A stretch of 64,000 bases of DNA from Mesorhizobium kowhaii (GCF_003253745.1 NZ_MZXV01000051.1:124001-188000), one strand, 5' to 3'. Shown: positions 1-8,782, counted from the stretch's first letter. Made by a program: numbers and translations. Notes: generated by a model from the letters alone, not told the origin.

Positions 1-358
1 GCGGCTCGCCCGTGCCGACGGCCTCCGCCGGGTGGGCCAGCAAAATGCCGTCGCCGTCACGGCCAAAAATGTCGAGCACGGCGACATGGGGCAGGGCGCC
101 GACGCGGGCCAGTTGCTTGCGCTCCTTGGTCAGGACGCCTTCGTCCTGCAGGTCGCGCAAAATATCCTTCAGCCAGATGCGGTCGTCGCCGCGCAGCGCG
201 AACGCCTTGGCGATGTCGCGTTTGCCGGCGCGATCGGGATTTTCGGCGATGTAGCGCAGGATTTCGTCACGTGACGGCCGATAGTCGTCCTTGACCTTGG
301 CTCTCGTGTCGGCGGTGCGCGGATCGCCGTGGGTTCTACCGGTGATCCTGCGCGCCAC
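1..358 (-). CDS. rnr: Ribonuclease R, N-terminal part (runs off the left edge)
   Basis: This is the 5' end of a 3'-to-5' exoribonuclease of the RNase II/RNB family, which degrades structured RNA. Only about 119 residues lie in the window. The frame opens with a GTG at 356-358 and reads VARRITGRTHGDPRTADTR, then a basic, helical stretch (SRDEILRYIAENPDRAGKRD) that matches the winged-helix start of rhizobial RNase R. The catalytic RNB and S1 domains would lie beyond position 1. The start is only 6 bp after the topA stop, so the two genes are almost certainly co-transcribed; topA-rnr adjacency is common in rhizobia. The identification rests on the N-terminal sequence plus this context. Confidence 0.85.
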   Translation of the reverse strand, partial: MARRITGRTHGDPRTADTRAKVKDDYRPSRDEILRYIAENPDRAGKRDIAKAFALRGDDRIWLKDILRDLQDEGVLTKERKQLARVGALPHVAVLDIFGRDGDGILLAHPAEAVGTGEP

Positions 359-364
359 GCTGTC

Positions 365-3001
365 CTACCCGTTTTTCTTCGCGGCCGGCTTCTTGGCCGG
401 CGCTTTCTTGGCTGCCGTTTTCTTGGTTGTCGGGGCCTTGGCCGCTGCCGCCTTGCGGAACGGCTTCTTGCCGCCGCCGCCCTTGGCTTCCTTCTCGGCA
501 ATCAGCGCCAGCGCGTCCTCAACCGTCACCGATTGCGGATCCTTGCCCTTAGGCAGGGTGGCATTGACCTTGCCGAAATTCACGTAAGGCCCGTATTTGC
601 CGTCGCGTACGACGATCTTGCCGCCGCCATCGGGATGGTCGCCAAGCTCCTTCAGAGCTGCCGGTGTGCCGCCATTGCGGCCGCCCTTGCCCTTCAACTG
701 CTTCTCGGCAATCACCGACACGGCGCGGTTGAGGCCGATCGAGAACACGTCCTCGATGCTGTCGAGATTGGCGTAGGTGCTGTCATGCAGCACGAACGGA
801 CCGTAGCGGCCGAGCCCGGCCGAAATCATCTTGCCGGATTCGGGATGCTTGCCGACATCACGCGGCAGCGACAGCAGGGCAAGCGCCTTTTCGTGGTCGA
901 CGGTTTCGGCCGTCCAGCCCTTGGGCAGGCTGGAACGCTTGGCTTCCTTGCCGTCGCCACGCTGCAGATAGGGGCCGAAGCGGCCGCTGCGCAGCGTGAT
1001 TTCCTCTGACGTATAAGGGTCTTTGCCGATGACCTTGGTGCCGTCATCGCCATTGCCGTTCTCGCCATTGGGATTGGCGGCGTCGCCGAGCTGGCGGGTG
1101 AAGGAGCATTCGGGGTAGTTCGAGCAACCAACGAAAGCGCCGAACTTGCCCAGCTTCAGCGACAGATTGCCGGTGCCGCATTTCGGGCAGATGCGTGGAT
1201 TGGAGCCGTCCTCACGCGTCGGAAACACCAGCGGGGCCAGTTCCTCGTTGAGCGCATCGAGCACGTCGGTGACGCGCAGCTCCTTGATGTCGGCGACGGC
1301 GCCGGAGAAATCCTTCCAGAAATCGCGCAGCACGTCCTTCCAGGCGAGCTTGCCGTCCGAGATCTCGTCGAGCTTTTCCTCGAGAGATGCGGTGAAGTCA
1401 TATTCGACATAGCGCTTGAAGAAGCTTTCGAGGAAGGCCGACAGCAAGCGGCCCTTGGCCTGCGGCACCAGCCGGCGCTTGTCGATGGTGACGTAGTCGC
1501 GGTCCTCGAGCGTCTTCAGGATCGCCGTGTAGGTCGACGGCCGGCCGATGCCGAGCTCTTCCAGCTTCTTGATCAGCGAGGCTTCGGAGTAGCGCGGCGG
1601 CGGCTCGGTGGTGTGCTGGGTGGCGTTGATCGCCTGGCGGGCAAGCTGCTCGCCGGCGCGGATCTCGGGCAGGCGGCGATTTTCTTCGTCTTCCGAATCG
1701 TCGTCCTTCTGGTCGGTGTAGGCGGCAATGAAGCCGTCGAAGCGAACGACCGAACCGATGGCGCGAAGCTCCGCTGTGCGGGCGCCGTTCACGGCCTCGA
1801 TCTCGGCCGTGGTGCGTTCGATCTCGGCAGGCTGCATCTGGCTGGCGATGGCGCGCTTCCAGATCAACTCATAGAGCCGCGCCTGGTCGGAATCGAGATA
1901 TTGCCTGACCGATGCCGGGGTGCGCATGAAATCCGTCGGGCGGATCGCTTCGTGCGCTTCCTGGGCGTTCTTGGCCTTGGCGGTATATTGGCGCGGCTTT
2001 TCCGGCAGGTATTTTGGGCCGAATTCCTTGACGATGGCGTCGCGGGCAGCCGAAATCGCCTCTGGCGCCATCTGCACGCCATCGGTTCGCATATAGGTGA
2101 TCAGGCCAGTGGTCTCGCCGCCGATCTCCATGCCTTCATAGAGGCGCTGCGCCACCTGCATGGTGCGGCTGGCCGAGAAGCCAAGGCCCGATGAGGCGGC
2201 TTGCTGCAGTGTCGAAGTGGTGAAGGGCGGGCCGGGATTGCGCTTGGTCGGCTTGGCTTCGACCGACACCGCCTTGAAGGTCGCGCCTTCGAGCATCGAC
2301 TTGATGTCGTTGGCCTGCGCCTTGTTGGAAATATCGAGCTTCTGCAGCTTCTTGCGATCGAAGGCGGTCAGCCGCGCTTCGAAATTCTCGTTGCGCGGCG
2401 TGCCGAGGAGGGCGGCGATCTGCCAGTATTCCTCGCGGATGAAGCGCTCGATCTCGGATTCGCGGTCGCAGACCAGACGCAATGCGACAGACTGGACACG
2501 GCCGGCCGAACGAGCGCCCGGCAATTTGCGCCACAGCACCGGCGACAGTGTGAAGCCGACGAGATAATCGAGCGCCCGGCGCGCCAGATAGGCATCGACC
2601 AGCGGCGCATCGATCTGGCGCGGATTGGCCATCGCTTCCAGCACCGACGATTTGGTGATGGCGTTGAAGACGACGCGGCTGACCGGCTTGTCCTTCAGCG
2701 CGCGCTTCTGCTTCAGCACTTCCAGCACGTGCCAGGAAATCGCTTCGCCTTCACGATCCGGATCGGTGGCGAGGATCAGGCCGTCGGCATCCTTGACCGC
2801 CTTGGCGATGTCGGCGAGGCGCTTGCCCGAGGCGGTGTCGACCGCCCAGGACATGGCGAAATCCTCGTCCGGGCGCACCGAGCCATCCTTGGCCGGCAAA
2901 TCGCGGACATGGCCGAACGAGGCCAGAACCTTGTAGTTCTTGCCGAGGTATTTGTTGATTGTCTTTGCCTTGGCCGGCGATTCGACGACGACGACGTCCA
3001 T
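365..3001 (-). CDS. topA: DNA topoisomerase I (type IA)
   Basis: An 878-residue type IA topoisomerase that relaxes negative supercoils through a transient 5'-phosphotyrosine link. The TOPRIM domain is at the N-terminus (VVVESPAKAKTI, residues 4-15) with the metal-binding ATDPDREGEA near residues 78-87. The catalytic tyrosine is Y303 in GLITYMRTDG, and HEAIRPT follows at about 350. A four-cysteine zinc ribbon has Cys605, Cys608, Cys626 and Cys632. Further degenerate topoisomerase C-terminal repeats follow, and the protein ends in a Lys/Ala-rich tail (about 840-878), as in other rhizobial TopA proteins. The ATG at 2999-3001 begins directly with the conserved MDVVVVESP. rnr follows after 6 bp. 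The usual upstream partner dprA is not here. Confidence 0.97.
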   Translation of the reverse strand: MDVVVVESPAKAKTINKYLGKNYKVLASFGHVRDLPAKDGSVRPDEDFAMSWAVDTASGKRLADIAKAVKDADGLILATDPDREGEAISWHVLEVLKQKRALKDKPVSRVVFNAITKSSVLEAMANPRQIDAPLVDAYLARRALDYLVGFTLSPVLWRKLPGARSAGRVQSVALRLVCDRESEIERFIREEYWQIAALLGTPRNENFEARLTAFDRKKLQKLDISNKAQANDIKSMLEGATFKAVSVEAKPTKRNPGPPFTTSTLQQAASSGLGFSASRTMQVAQRLYEGMEIGGETTGLITYMRTDGVQMAPEAISAARDAIVKEFGPKYLPEKPRQYTAKAKNAQEAHEAIRPTDFMRTPASVRQYLDSDQARLYELIWKRAIASQMQPAEIERTTAEIEAVNGARTAELRAIGSVVRFDGFIAAYTDQKDDDSEDEENRRLPEIRAGEQLARQAINATQHTTEPPPRYSEASLIKKLEELGIGRPSTYTAILKTLEDRDYVTIDKRRLVPQAKGRLLSAFLESFFKRYVEYDFTASLEEKLDEISDGKLAWKDVLRDFWKDFSGAVADIKELRVTDVLDALNEELAPLVFPTREDGSNPRICPKCGTGNLSLKLGKFGAFVGCSNYPECSFTRQLGDAANPNGENGNGDDGTKVIGKDPYTSEEITLRSGRFGPYLQRGDGKEAKRSSLPKGWTAETVDHEKALALLSLPRDVGKHPESGKMISAGLGRYGPFVLHDSTYANLDSIEDVFSIGLNRAVSVIAEKQLKGKGGRNGGTPAALKELGDHPDGGGKIVVRDGKYGPYVNFGKVNATLPKGKDPQSVTVEDALALIAEKEAKGGGGKKPFRKAAAAKAPTTKKTAAKKAPAKKPAAKKNG

Positions 3002-3370
3002 GAGGTCTCATATCAGCTGTGATGCGGCAGAAGAATTCCGCTGCGCGCGACGAAATCTCGCTCTATTTGTCGCTCACATGGCCGCGCTTTTGCATCGGGT
3101 CAAGGGGAAGCGGCCAAATTGCAGGGCTGTCCGCAGCAATACACTCTTAGAGTGTATGGAGAAAATCACAGAATTTTGGCTTGGGGAGATGGTGGTTCCG
3201 AGTCAGCGGAAACTGCCCGGTTTCATTTTTCCGCCGAGTCGCGGAAGGCGGGCTGGGTATCGCAGGGGTCGACGCTCTGACAGGCTCATTGATGCTGGCC
3301 GCCGGGCTGTTGGAGGGATATCCGGCGGCCAGTCGAAGTCCCGCCAGCGGCAGGACCCGGATTGGGGACT
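3002..3370. other. Intergenic region between topA and the secreted repeat protein gene
   Basis: This 369-bp gap must hold the topA promoter reading leftward. No convincing coding sequence is seen; short open frames here have no family features. The one clear structure is the perfect dyad at 3139-3157, described separately. The part from about 3236 to 3360 is GC-rich and featureless. Confidence 0.5.
3139..3157. promoter_or_regulatory. Perfect 8-3-8 dyad upstream of topA, candidate operator
   Basis: ATACACTC at 3139-3146 and GAGTGTAT at 3150-3157 are exact inverted repeats separated by TTA. The site lies about 140 bp upstream of the topA start in an otherwise structureless region. Size and symmetry fit a dimeric repressor site (GntR, TetR or MarR type). 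The regulator is unknown, and the functional assignment is inference. Confidence 0.4.
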
Positions 3371-3748
3371 CTAGTCGGCCTTGACGACGTGCCAGACACC
3401 TGCGACGCCATCGCCGGATATGTCACCAGCCTTCTTGTCCTTGACGAAGGTGTAAACCGGCTTGCCGTCATAAGCCCACATCTTGGTGCCGTCGGTACGG
3501 TCGACAACGCTCCATTCGTCGTCCGCCTTGGCGCCGGCCTCGGCCTTCAGCGGCGGCCAGTTGGTGGCGCATTTGTCGTAGCAGTTGGTTTTACCCTTCT
3601 CATCCTTGTCATAGGTATAAAGCGTCATGCCGTTGGCGTCGGTGTAGATCTTGGTGCCACCGACCTCGGCTTCCTTCCACGCGTCGGCGGCGAACGATGC
3701 GGCGGTGCTAAGCAAAAGCGCGGCCAGCCCTACGGTTATGGTTTTCAT
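3371..3748 (-). CDS. Secreted protein with COG4315-type (Lipoprotein_15) repeats
   Basis: A 125-residue exported protein of unknown function. The ATG at 3746-3748 has AGGGAG 6 bp upstream and starts a clear signal peptide (MKTITVGLAALLLSTAASFA). The mature part has two copies of the family repeat. The first is GMTLYTYDKDEKGKTN followed by CYDKC and NWPPL; the second is TKMWAYDGKPVYTFVKDK. The CxxxC pair and the NWPPL signature are typical of the family. Longer reading frames through the upstream region are not supported, because the signal peptide and ribosome-binding site fix the start. The gene is divergent from ccdA, with 176 bp between the starts. The family is often found with oxidative-stress or redox genes, but its role is not known. 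Confidence 0.85.
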   Translation of the reverse strand: MKTITVGLAALLLSTAASFAADAWKEAEVGGTKIYTDANGMTLYTYDKDEKGKTNCYDKCATNWPPLKAEAGAKADDEWSVVDRTDGTKMWAYDGKPVYTFVKDKKAGDISGDGVAGVWHVVKAD

Positions 3749-3924
3749 GGAAATCTCCCTGATATCTGGAGACGCGCGGGAAATCGCGGCCTCGCTATAG
3801 CAACGCCTGCGAGCCATCGTTTCTTCCCCGACCTGCACATGCGGCGACGACTTGCCACAAAATGGTGATTGGTGGAGAAGCAACGTCGAGCCTATATCGG
3901 CGCCGGGGCAGTCGGAGTTTTGGA

Positions 3925-4671
3925 ATGGCATTGGACATCGGCTATGTCAGCGCGGTCGGGGCGGGAGCGATCTCGTTCCTGTCACCGTGCGTGCTGCCGC
4001 TGGTGCCACCCTATCTCTGCTACATGGCAGGCGTGTCGGTCGACGATTTTCGCGGCAATGCGGGTGTAACGGCCCGGGAAGGCGCGCGCGGTGCGCTGCT
4101 CTATTCCTCGATTGCATTCGTGCTCGGCTTTTCTACCGTGTTTGTCGCGCTCGGTGCCGGCGCGTCGACCATCGGCCATTGGCTGCGGGTCTGGCAGGAG
4201 CCGCTGGCGACGGGCGCCGGTGTGCTCATCATCCTGATGGGCTTGAATTTCCTCGGCATCTTGCGCATTCCGCTGTTGTCACGCGAGGCGCGCTTCCAGT
4301 CGCGGGGAAAACCGGCAAGTGCGATCGCTGCCTATGTAATGGGCCTGGCCTTCGCCTTCGGCTGGACGCCTTGCATCGGCCCGGTGCTGGGGCCGATCCT
4401 GACGCTGGCCGGTGGTCGCGAAACCGTGGGCGAGGGCGCGTTGCTGCTCGCTGCCTATTCGCTCGGCCTCGGCATCCCGTTCCTGATCGCGGCGCTGTTT
4501 TCCGGCGCCTTCATGCGCTTCCTCGGCAAATTCCGCGTCCATCTCGGCCGCGTCGAAAAAGCGATCGGCGCGCTGCTGGTCGTCGCCGGCGTGTTTTTCC
4601 TCACCGGCGGCGTGCAGACGGTATCGTATTGGTTGCTGGAGAATTTCCCGGTGCTGGGGCGGCTGGGATAA
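3925..4671 (+). CDS. ccdA: CcdA-family thiol-disulfide transporter
   Basis: A 248-residue polytopic inner-membrane protein that carries reducing equivalents from cytoplasmic thioredoxin to periplasmic thiol proteins, for cytochrome c maturation or disulfide reduction. The paired half-motifs are both present: FLSPCVLPLVPPYL near residues 18-31 and FGWTPCIGPVLGP in the second half, each with the conserved cysteine. Six or so hydrophobic segments are visible. The ATG at 3925 is preferred because GGAG lies 7 bp upstream and the protein then starts MALDIGYVSAVGAG; an in-frame extension from 3862 adds a polar stretch with no family match. The neighbouring divergent gene encodes a secreted CxxxC protein, a plausible reductive client by inference. 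Confidence 0.9.
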   Translation: MALDIGYVSAVGAGAISFLSPCVLPLVPPYLCYMAGVSVDDFRGNAGVTAREGARGALLYSSIAFVLGFSTVFVALGAGASTIGHWLRVWQEPLATGAGVLIILMGLNFLGILRIPLLSREARFQSRGKPASAIAAYVMGLAFAFGWTPCIGPVLGPILTLAGGRETVGEGALLLAAYSLGLGIPFLIAALFSGAFMRFLGKFRVHLGRVEKAIGALLVVAGVFFLTGGVQTVSYWLLENFPVLGRLG

Positions 4672-4824
4672 TCTCGTTGCCCAAAATGCGAAATGCGCGC
4701 CGTGGACCCGATGATTAGGAGTCAGCCGCTCCGCCATCTCACCGGAATTTAACCGCATTGGTGCAGCATGGCGCCACTGCTATCCTGTCTTGATTCCCAA
4801 CCCTTTTCATATGGTTGTCCTTTC

Positions 4825-6201
4825 ATGAGCCAGAGATCCTGCCTGTCCGTCATCCTCGCCGCCGGCGAAGGCACGCGCATGAAGAGCGCGCTGCCGAAGG
4901 TGCTGCACCAGATTGCCGGCCTGCCGATGGTCGCCCATGTGGTGAAGGCGGCCGAAGCGGCCGGTGCCGGCAGCCAGGCGCTGGTGATCGGCCATGGCGC
5001 CGACGAGATGCGCAAGGCTGCGTCAAAATTCGCGCCGAAGGCCGAGACCTTCGTGCAGGAAAAGCGCCTTGGCACCGCGCATGCCGTGCTCGCCGCTCGC
5101 GATGCGATATCAAAGGGTTACAACGATATCCTGGTGATGTTCGGCGACACACCATTGATCGACGCCGACGCACTCACCGTGGCGCGGCTGAAACTGGCCG
5201 AAGGTGCCGCCGTCGTGGTCATCGGTTTCCGCCCACCCAATCCAACCGGCTATGGCAGGCTGATCGAAAAAGGCGGCAAGTTGATTGCCGTCCGCGAGGA
5301 GAAGGACTGCAGCGCGGAGGAACGGAAGATCGGCTTCTGCAATGCCGGCATGATGGCGGTGGCCGGCAGCCAGGCGCTGACGCTGCTCGATGCTGTCGGC
5401 AACAAGAACGCCAAGGGCGAGTATTATCTCACCGACATCGTCGAGATTGCCAGCGGACAGGGCCTCGATGTCGTTGCCACAGAAGCCAGCTTTGAAAGCG
5501 CACTCGGCATCAACAACCGCGCCGAACTGGCGCAGGCCGAGGGCATCTGGCAGGCGCGCCGCCGCCATGAGGCGATGCTGTCGGGCGTGACGCTGATCGC
5601 GCCGGAGACCGTGTATTTCTCGCACGATACCGAGATTGGCGCCGACACGATCGTCGAGCCCAATGTCTGGTTCGGCCCAGGCGTGAAAATCGCCACGGGC
5701 GCCAAGATCCATGCCTTCAGCCATTTCGAAGGTGCCACCATCGCCTCGAATTGCGAAGTCGGGCCATTCGCGCGGCTGCGGCCGGGTGCCGATCTCAGGA
5801 ACAAGGCCAAGGTCGGTAATTTCTGCGAGGTCAAGAAGGCGACCATCGAGGAAGGCGCCAAGGTCAACCACCTGACCTATATCGGCGACGCCCGCGTTGG
5901 CGCGGGCGCCAATATCGGCGCAGGCGCCATCACCTGCAATTACGACGGCTATTCGAAATTCTTCACCGACATCGGCGAAGGCGCCTTTGTCGGCTCGAAT
6001 TCCTCGCTGGTGGCGCCCGTGTCGATCGGCAAGCGCGGCTATATCGCCTCGGGCAGCGTCATCACCGAAAGCGTACCCGACGATGCGCTGGCCTTCGGCC
6101 GCGCCCGCCAGAAGACCATCCCTGGCAAGGCCAAGGAATTGCGCGAGCGCTTTGCTTCGGCCGCGGCTGCGAAGAAAAAGGCTGCCGGCGCCGACCACTA
6201 G
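4825..6201 (+). CDS. glmU: Bifunctional GlcN-1-P acetyltransferase / UDP-GlcNAc pyrophosphorylase
   Basis: A 458-residue cytoplasmic enzyme that acetylates glucosamine-1-phosphate and then uridylylates it to UDP-GlcNAc, the precursor of peptidoglycan and lipid A. The N-terminal nucleotidyltransferase has LAAGEGTRMKSALPKVLHQ near residues 10-28. GEYYLTDIVEIA lies near 205. The C-terminal half is a left-handed beta-helix with many I/V-G-x-x repeats and the acetyl-CoA-site block NYDGYSKFFTDIGEGAFVGS. The start at 4825 (MSQRSCLSVILAAGEG) fits homologue starts; the longer frame from 4768 has no support. No strong Shine-Dalgarno is seen. glmS lies about 580 bp downstream, so the pathway genes are close but are interrupted by a broken gene on the other strand. 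Confidence 0.97.
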   Translation: MSQRSCLSVILAAGEGTRMKSALPKVLHQIAGLPMVAHVVKAAEAAGAGSQALVIGHGADEMRKAASKFAPKAETFVQEKRLGTAHAVLAARDAISKGYNDILVMFGDTPLIDADALTVARLKLAEGAAVVVIGFRPPNPTGYGRLIEKGGKLIAVREEKDCSAEERKIGFCNAGMMAVAGSQALTLLDAVGNKNAKGEYYLTDIVEIASGQGLDVVATEASFESALGINNRAELAQAEGIWQARRRHEAMLSGVTLIAPETVYFSHDTEIGADTIVEPNVWFGPGVKIATGAKIHAFSHFEGATIASNCEVGPFARLRPGADLRNKAKVGNFCEVKKATIEEGAKVNHLTYIGDARVGAGANIGAGAITCNYDGYSKFFTDIGEGAFVGSNSSLVAPVSIGKRGYIASGSVITESVPDDALAFGRARQKTIPGKAKELRERFASAAAAKKKAAGADH

Positions 6202-6204
6202 CGG

Positions 6205-6574
6205 TTAGCCGGTCATGCCCTTGTCGAAGGCGGCGGTCACCTCGATCTTGCCAACGATGGCCTTGTTGAAATCATCGAGGTCTTCGGCGGGTATCCAGTA
6301 TTCCAGATGCGCCTTGCTGCCGGCATGCTCGACCCGGTAGCGGTCGAGAAAGCTTTTGAGCACAGCAAACCGCGTCACGAATCCTGCTCCGCTGGCCGGC
6401 ACGTTCCAGTCTCGCGCGATCTGCACGGCATAGGCTTCCGACAGAACCGGATAGAAAATCGGCTGTTCTGGCAGGCGCGGCGCGAAATGCCCGCATATCC
6501 GAAGCCTCGATGAGTTTCAGCTCTTTGGGTCCGACCGGGCGCCAGAGTATAATGGTTGATATGGTTTCGTTCAT
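6205..6574 (-). pseudogene. Frameshifted small gene, 'ADP-ribosylation/crystallin J1'-annotated family
   Basis: Two overlapping minus-strand frames together encode one small conserved rhizobial protein. The first starts at ATG 6572-6574 and reads MNETISTIILWRPVGPKELK to about SDMRAF. The second, in another frame, continues APRLPEQPIFYPVLSEAYAV, then QIARDWNVPASGAGFVTRF, to the stop at 6205. The join lies near 6478-6484, where one extra base explains the switch. Neither frame alone gives a complete protein. The family carries the annotation 'ADP-ribosylation/crystallin J1' in many rhizobial genomes, but its function is unknown. The gene converges on glmU with a 3-bp gap. A sequencing error cannot be excluded. 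Confidence 0.7.
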
Positions 6575-6783
6575 GGTCGGAGCTTAGCCAAATATTTCCC
6601 GAACGAGAACCGAATGGCTGAAAAACCGAACAATTGCAGTAACCGGATTGCAAGAGCGGTCTGTCATGGTGCATGCCTGCAGAAGCGTTCCGTTACATGG
6701 GACGAAATGCAATGTGACTTTCGCGGCAGGCCGGCCATCCCTAAATAGTGCTGGTTTTCCATGGGGAATTGGGGACTGTCTGC

Positions 6784-8607
6784 ATGTGCGGTATCGTTGG
6801 AATCGTCGGCCACTCGCAGGTTGCGCCGCTCATCGTCGACGCGCTGAAACGGCTCGAATATCGCGGCTATGACTCGGCTGGTGTCGCTACCATCGAACAT
6901 GGTGAGCTTGCCCGCCGCCGCGCGGAAGGCAAGCTGATCAACCTTGAGCGCCGGCTCAAGGACGATCCGCTTGATGGCACCATCGGCATCGGCCACACGC
7001 GCTGGGCAACGCATGGCGTGCCCAACGAGACCAATGCGCACCCGCATTTTTCCGACGGCGTCGCCATCGTCCACAACGGCATCATCGAGAACTTTGCTGA
7101 ATTGCGCGACGAACTGAAGCGTGACGGCTACGAATTTTCTTCGCAGACCGACACCGAGGTCGTCGCCCATCTGGTGGCGCGCGCCCTGGCCAAGGGGTTG
7201 AAGCCGGTCGAGGCCGCGCACCAGGCGCTGAAGCGGCTGGAAGGCGCTTTTGCGCTGGCGATCATGTTCAAGGACGACGAGGACCTGATCGTCGGCGCCC
7301 GCAACGGCCCGCCGCTGGCCGTCGGCCATGGCGATGGCGAGATGTTCTTGGGCTCAGACGCCATCGCGCTCGCGCCGTTCACCAATTCGATCACCTATCT
7401 CGAAGATGGCGATTGGGCGGTGGTGCGCCGCAAAGGCGTCACGATCTTCGACATTGATGGCAGACAAGTCGAGCGCAAGCGCCAGCAGTCGCTCTCGACC
7501 AGCTTCATGGTCGACAAGGGCAACCGGCGCCATTTCATGGAGAAGGAAATCCATGAACAGCCCGAGGTGATCTCGCACACGCTGGCGAATTATATCGACT
7601 TCGTCGGTGGCGTCTCCAAGCCGCTCGACCTGCCGTTTGATTTCGCCAAGATCGACCGGCTGGCGATTTCGGCCTGCGGCACCGCCTATCTCGCTGGCCT
7701 GATCGGCAAATACTGGTTCGAGCGCTACGCCCGCCTGCCGGTCGACATCGATGTCGCCTCGGAGTTCCGCTACCGCGAAATGCCGCTGTCTGCGAAAGAT
7801 GCCGCCTTCTTCATCTCGCAATCGGGCGAGACCGCCGACACGCTGGCCTCGCTGCGCTACTGCCGCAAGGCCGGGATGAAGATCGGCGCCGTCGTCAATG
7901 TCCGCGAATCGACCATGGCGCGCGAATCCGACGTCGTGCTGCCGACGCTCGCCGGCCCGGAGATCGGTGTTGCCTCGACCAAGGCCTTCACCTGCCAGCT
8001 TTCGGTGCTGGCATCGCTTGCCGTGCGCGCCGGCGTGGCGCGCGGCACGATCTCGCGCGAGCAGGAAAAGACCTTTGTGCGCGAACTGTCGGAAGCGCCG
8101 CGCTATGCCAACCAGGTGCTGAAGCTCGACCATCAGATCGAAAAGATCGCGCGCGACCTCGCGCACTACAAGAACGTGCTCTATCTCGGCCGCGACACCA
8201 ATTTCCCGCTGGCCATGGAAGGCGCGCTGAAACTCAAGGAAATCTCCTACATCCACGCCGAGGGCTATGCAGCGGGCGAGCTGAAGCATGGGCCGATCGC
8301 GCTGATCGACGAGAACATGCCTGTCATCGTCATTGCGCCGCATGACCGGATTTTCGAAAAGACGGTCTCGAACATGCAGGAAGTGGCGGCCCGCGGCGGC
8401 AAGATAATCCTGATCACCGACAGCAAGGGTGCGGCACTTACGAGCGTCAAGACGATGGAGACGATCGTGCTGCCGGACGTGCCGGAAATCATCTCGCCGA
8501 TCATCTACGCGCTGCCGATCCAGATGCTCGCCTATTTCACTGCCGTGTTCATGGGCACCGATGTCGACCAGCCACGCAATCTGGCGAAATCGGTGACGGT
8601 GGAATAG
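6784..8607 (+). CDS. glmS: Glutamine-fructose-6-phosphate aminotransferase (isomerizing)
   Basis: A 607-residue enzyme that makes glucosamine-6-phosphate from fructose-6-phosphate and glutamine, the first step to UDP-GlcNAc. The start at 6784 is fixed by chemistry: MCGIVGIVG places the N-terminal nucleophile at Cys2. The Ntn amidotransferase domain continues with YRGYDSAG and GHTRWATHG. Two SIS sugar-isomerase domains follow (SACGTAYLAG; SQSGETADTLASLR; then a second after residue 440). The conserved C-terminus is AKSVTVE. Length matches the family. The 200-bp leader shows no ribozyme-like element, as expected outside Firmicutes. A strong hairpin terminator follows at 8653. Confidence 0.98.
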   Translation: MCGIVGIVGHSQVAPLIVDALKRLEYRGYDSAGVATIEHGELARRRAEGKLINLERRLKDDPLDGTIGIGHTRWATHGVPNETNAHPHFSDGVAIVHNGIIENFAELRDELKRDGYEFSSQTDTEVVAHLVARALAKGLKPVEAAHQALKRLEGAFALAIMFKDDEDLIVGARNGPPLAVGHGDGEMFLGSDAIALAPFTNSITYLEDGDWAVVRRKGVTIFDIDGRQVERKRQQSLSTSFMVDKGNRRHFMEKEIHEQPEVISHTLANYIDFVGGVSKPLDLPFDFAKIDRLAISACGTAYLAGLIGKYWFERYARLPVDIDVASEFRYREMPLSAKDAAFFISQSGETADTLASLRYCRKAGMKIGAVVNVRESTMARESDVVLPTLAGPEIGVASTKAFTCQLSVLASLAVRAGVARGTISREQEKTFVRELSEAPRYANQVLKLDHQIEKIARDLAHYKNVLYLGRDTNFPLAMEGALKLKEISYIHAEGYAAGELKHGPIALIDENMPVIVIAPHDRIFEKTVSNMQEVAARGGKIILITDSKGAALTSVKTMETIVLPDVPEIISPIIYALPIQMLAYFTAVFMGTDVDQPRNLAKSVTVE

Positions 8608-8652
8608 GGGCCTTTAAAACTTCGCAGTTCCAAAGCGCATTCCGGTTCACAG

Positions 8653-8697
8653 AGCCGCTGTGATGGCATTTGCATCACAGCGGCTGTTTTTCTTTTT
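8653..8697 (+). terminator. Rho-independent terminator after glmS
   Basis: AGCCGCTGTGATG at 8653-8665 pairs perfectly with CATCACAGCGGCT at 8673-8685 around a 7-nt loop, followed by the T-rich tract GTTTTTCTTTTT. A 13-bp perfect stem with a U tract is a textbook intrinsic terminator for glmS. Confidence 0.9.
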
Positions 8698-8747
8698 GAG
8701 CATGATCTTTTTCCGAAAACCGGTTCCCACTTTTCGGGATCATGATC
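8698..8747. repeat. Dispersed rhizobial palindrome, family A
   Basis: An imperfect palindrome beginning GAGCATGATC and ending GGGATCATGATC, with CCGAAAA and TTTTCGG as inner arms around an unpaired GGTTCCCAC-type centre. A diverged second copy lies at 49386-49433. This is the common short intergenic repeat of Mesorhizobium and relatives. It sits directly after the glmS terminator. Confidence 0.8.
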
Positions 8748-8782
8748 TAATGTTGCGGCGCAACCCGTGTCCTCGGTGAACC

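Noticed and set aside
4683..4743. Minus-strand tRNA-like stretch (GGTGAGATGGCGGAGCGG resembles a tRNA-Ser 5' end; ACTCCTAATC resembles a CCU anticodon loop)
   Set aside because: No full cloverleaf can be drawn: there is no matching acceptor 3' strand, no T-arm with TTCGA, and no variable-arm pairing. At most it is a degenerate tRNA fragment.
6575..6783. Possible glmS ribozyme or riboswitch in the glmS leader
   Set aside because: No conserved core or convincing stem set is visible, and glmS ribozymes are not known from alphaproteobacteria.
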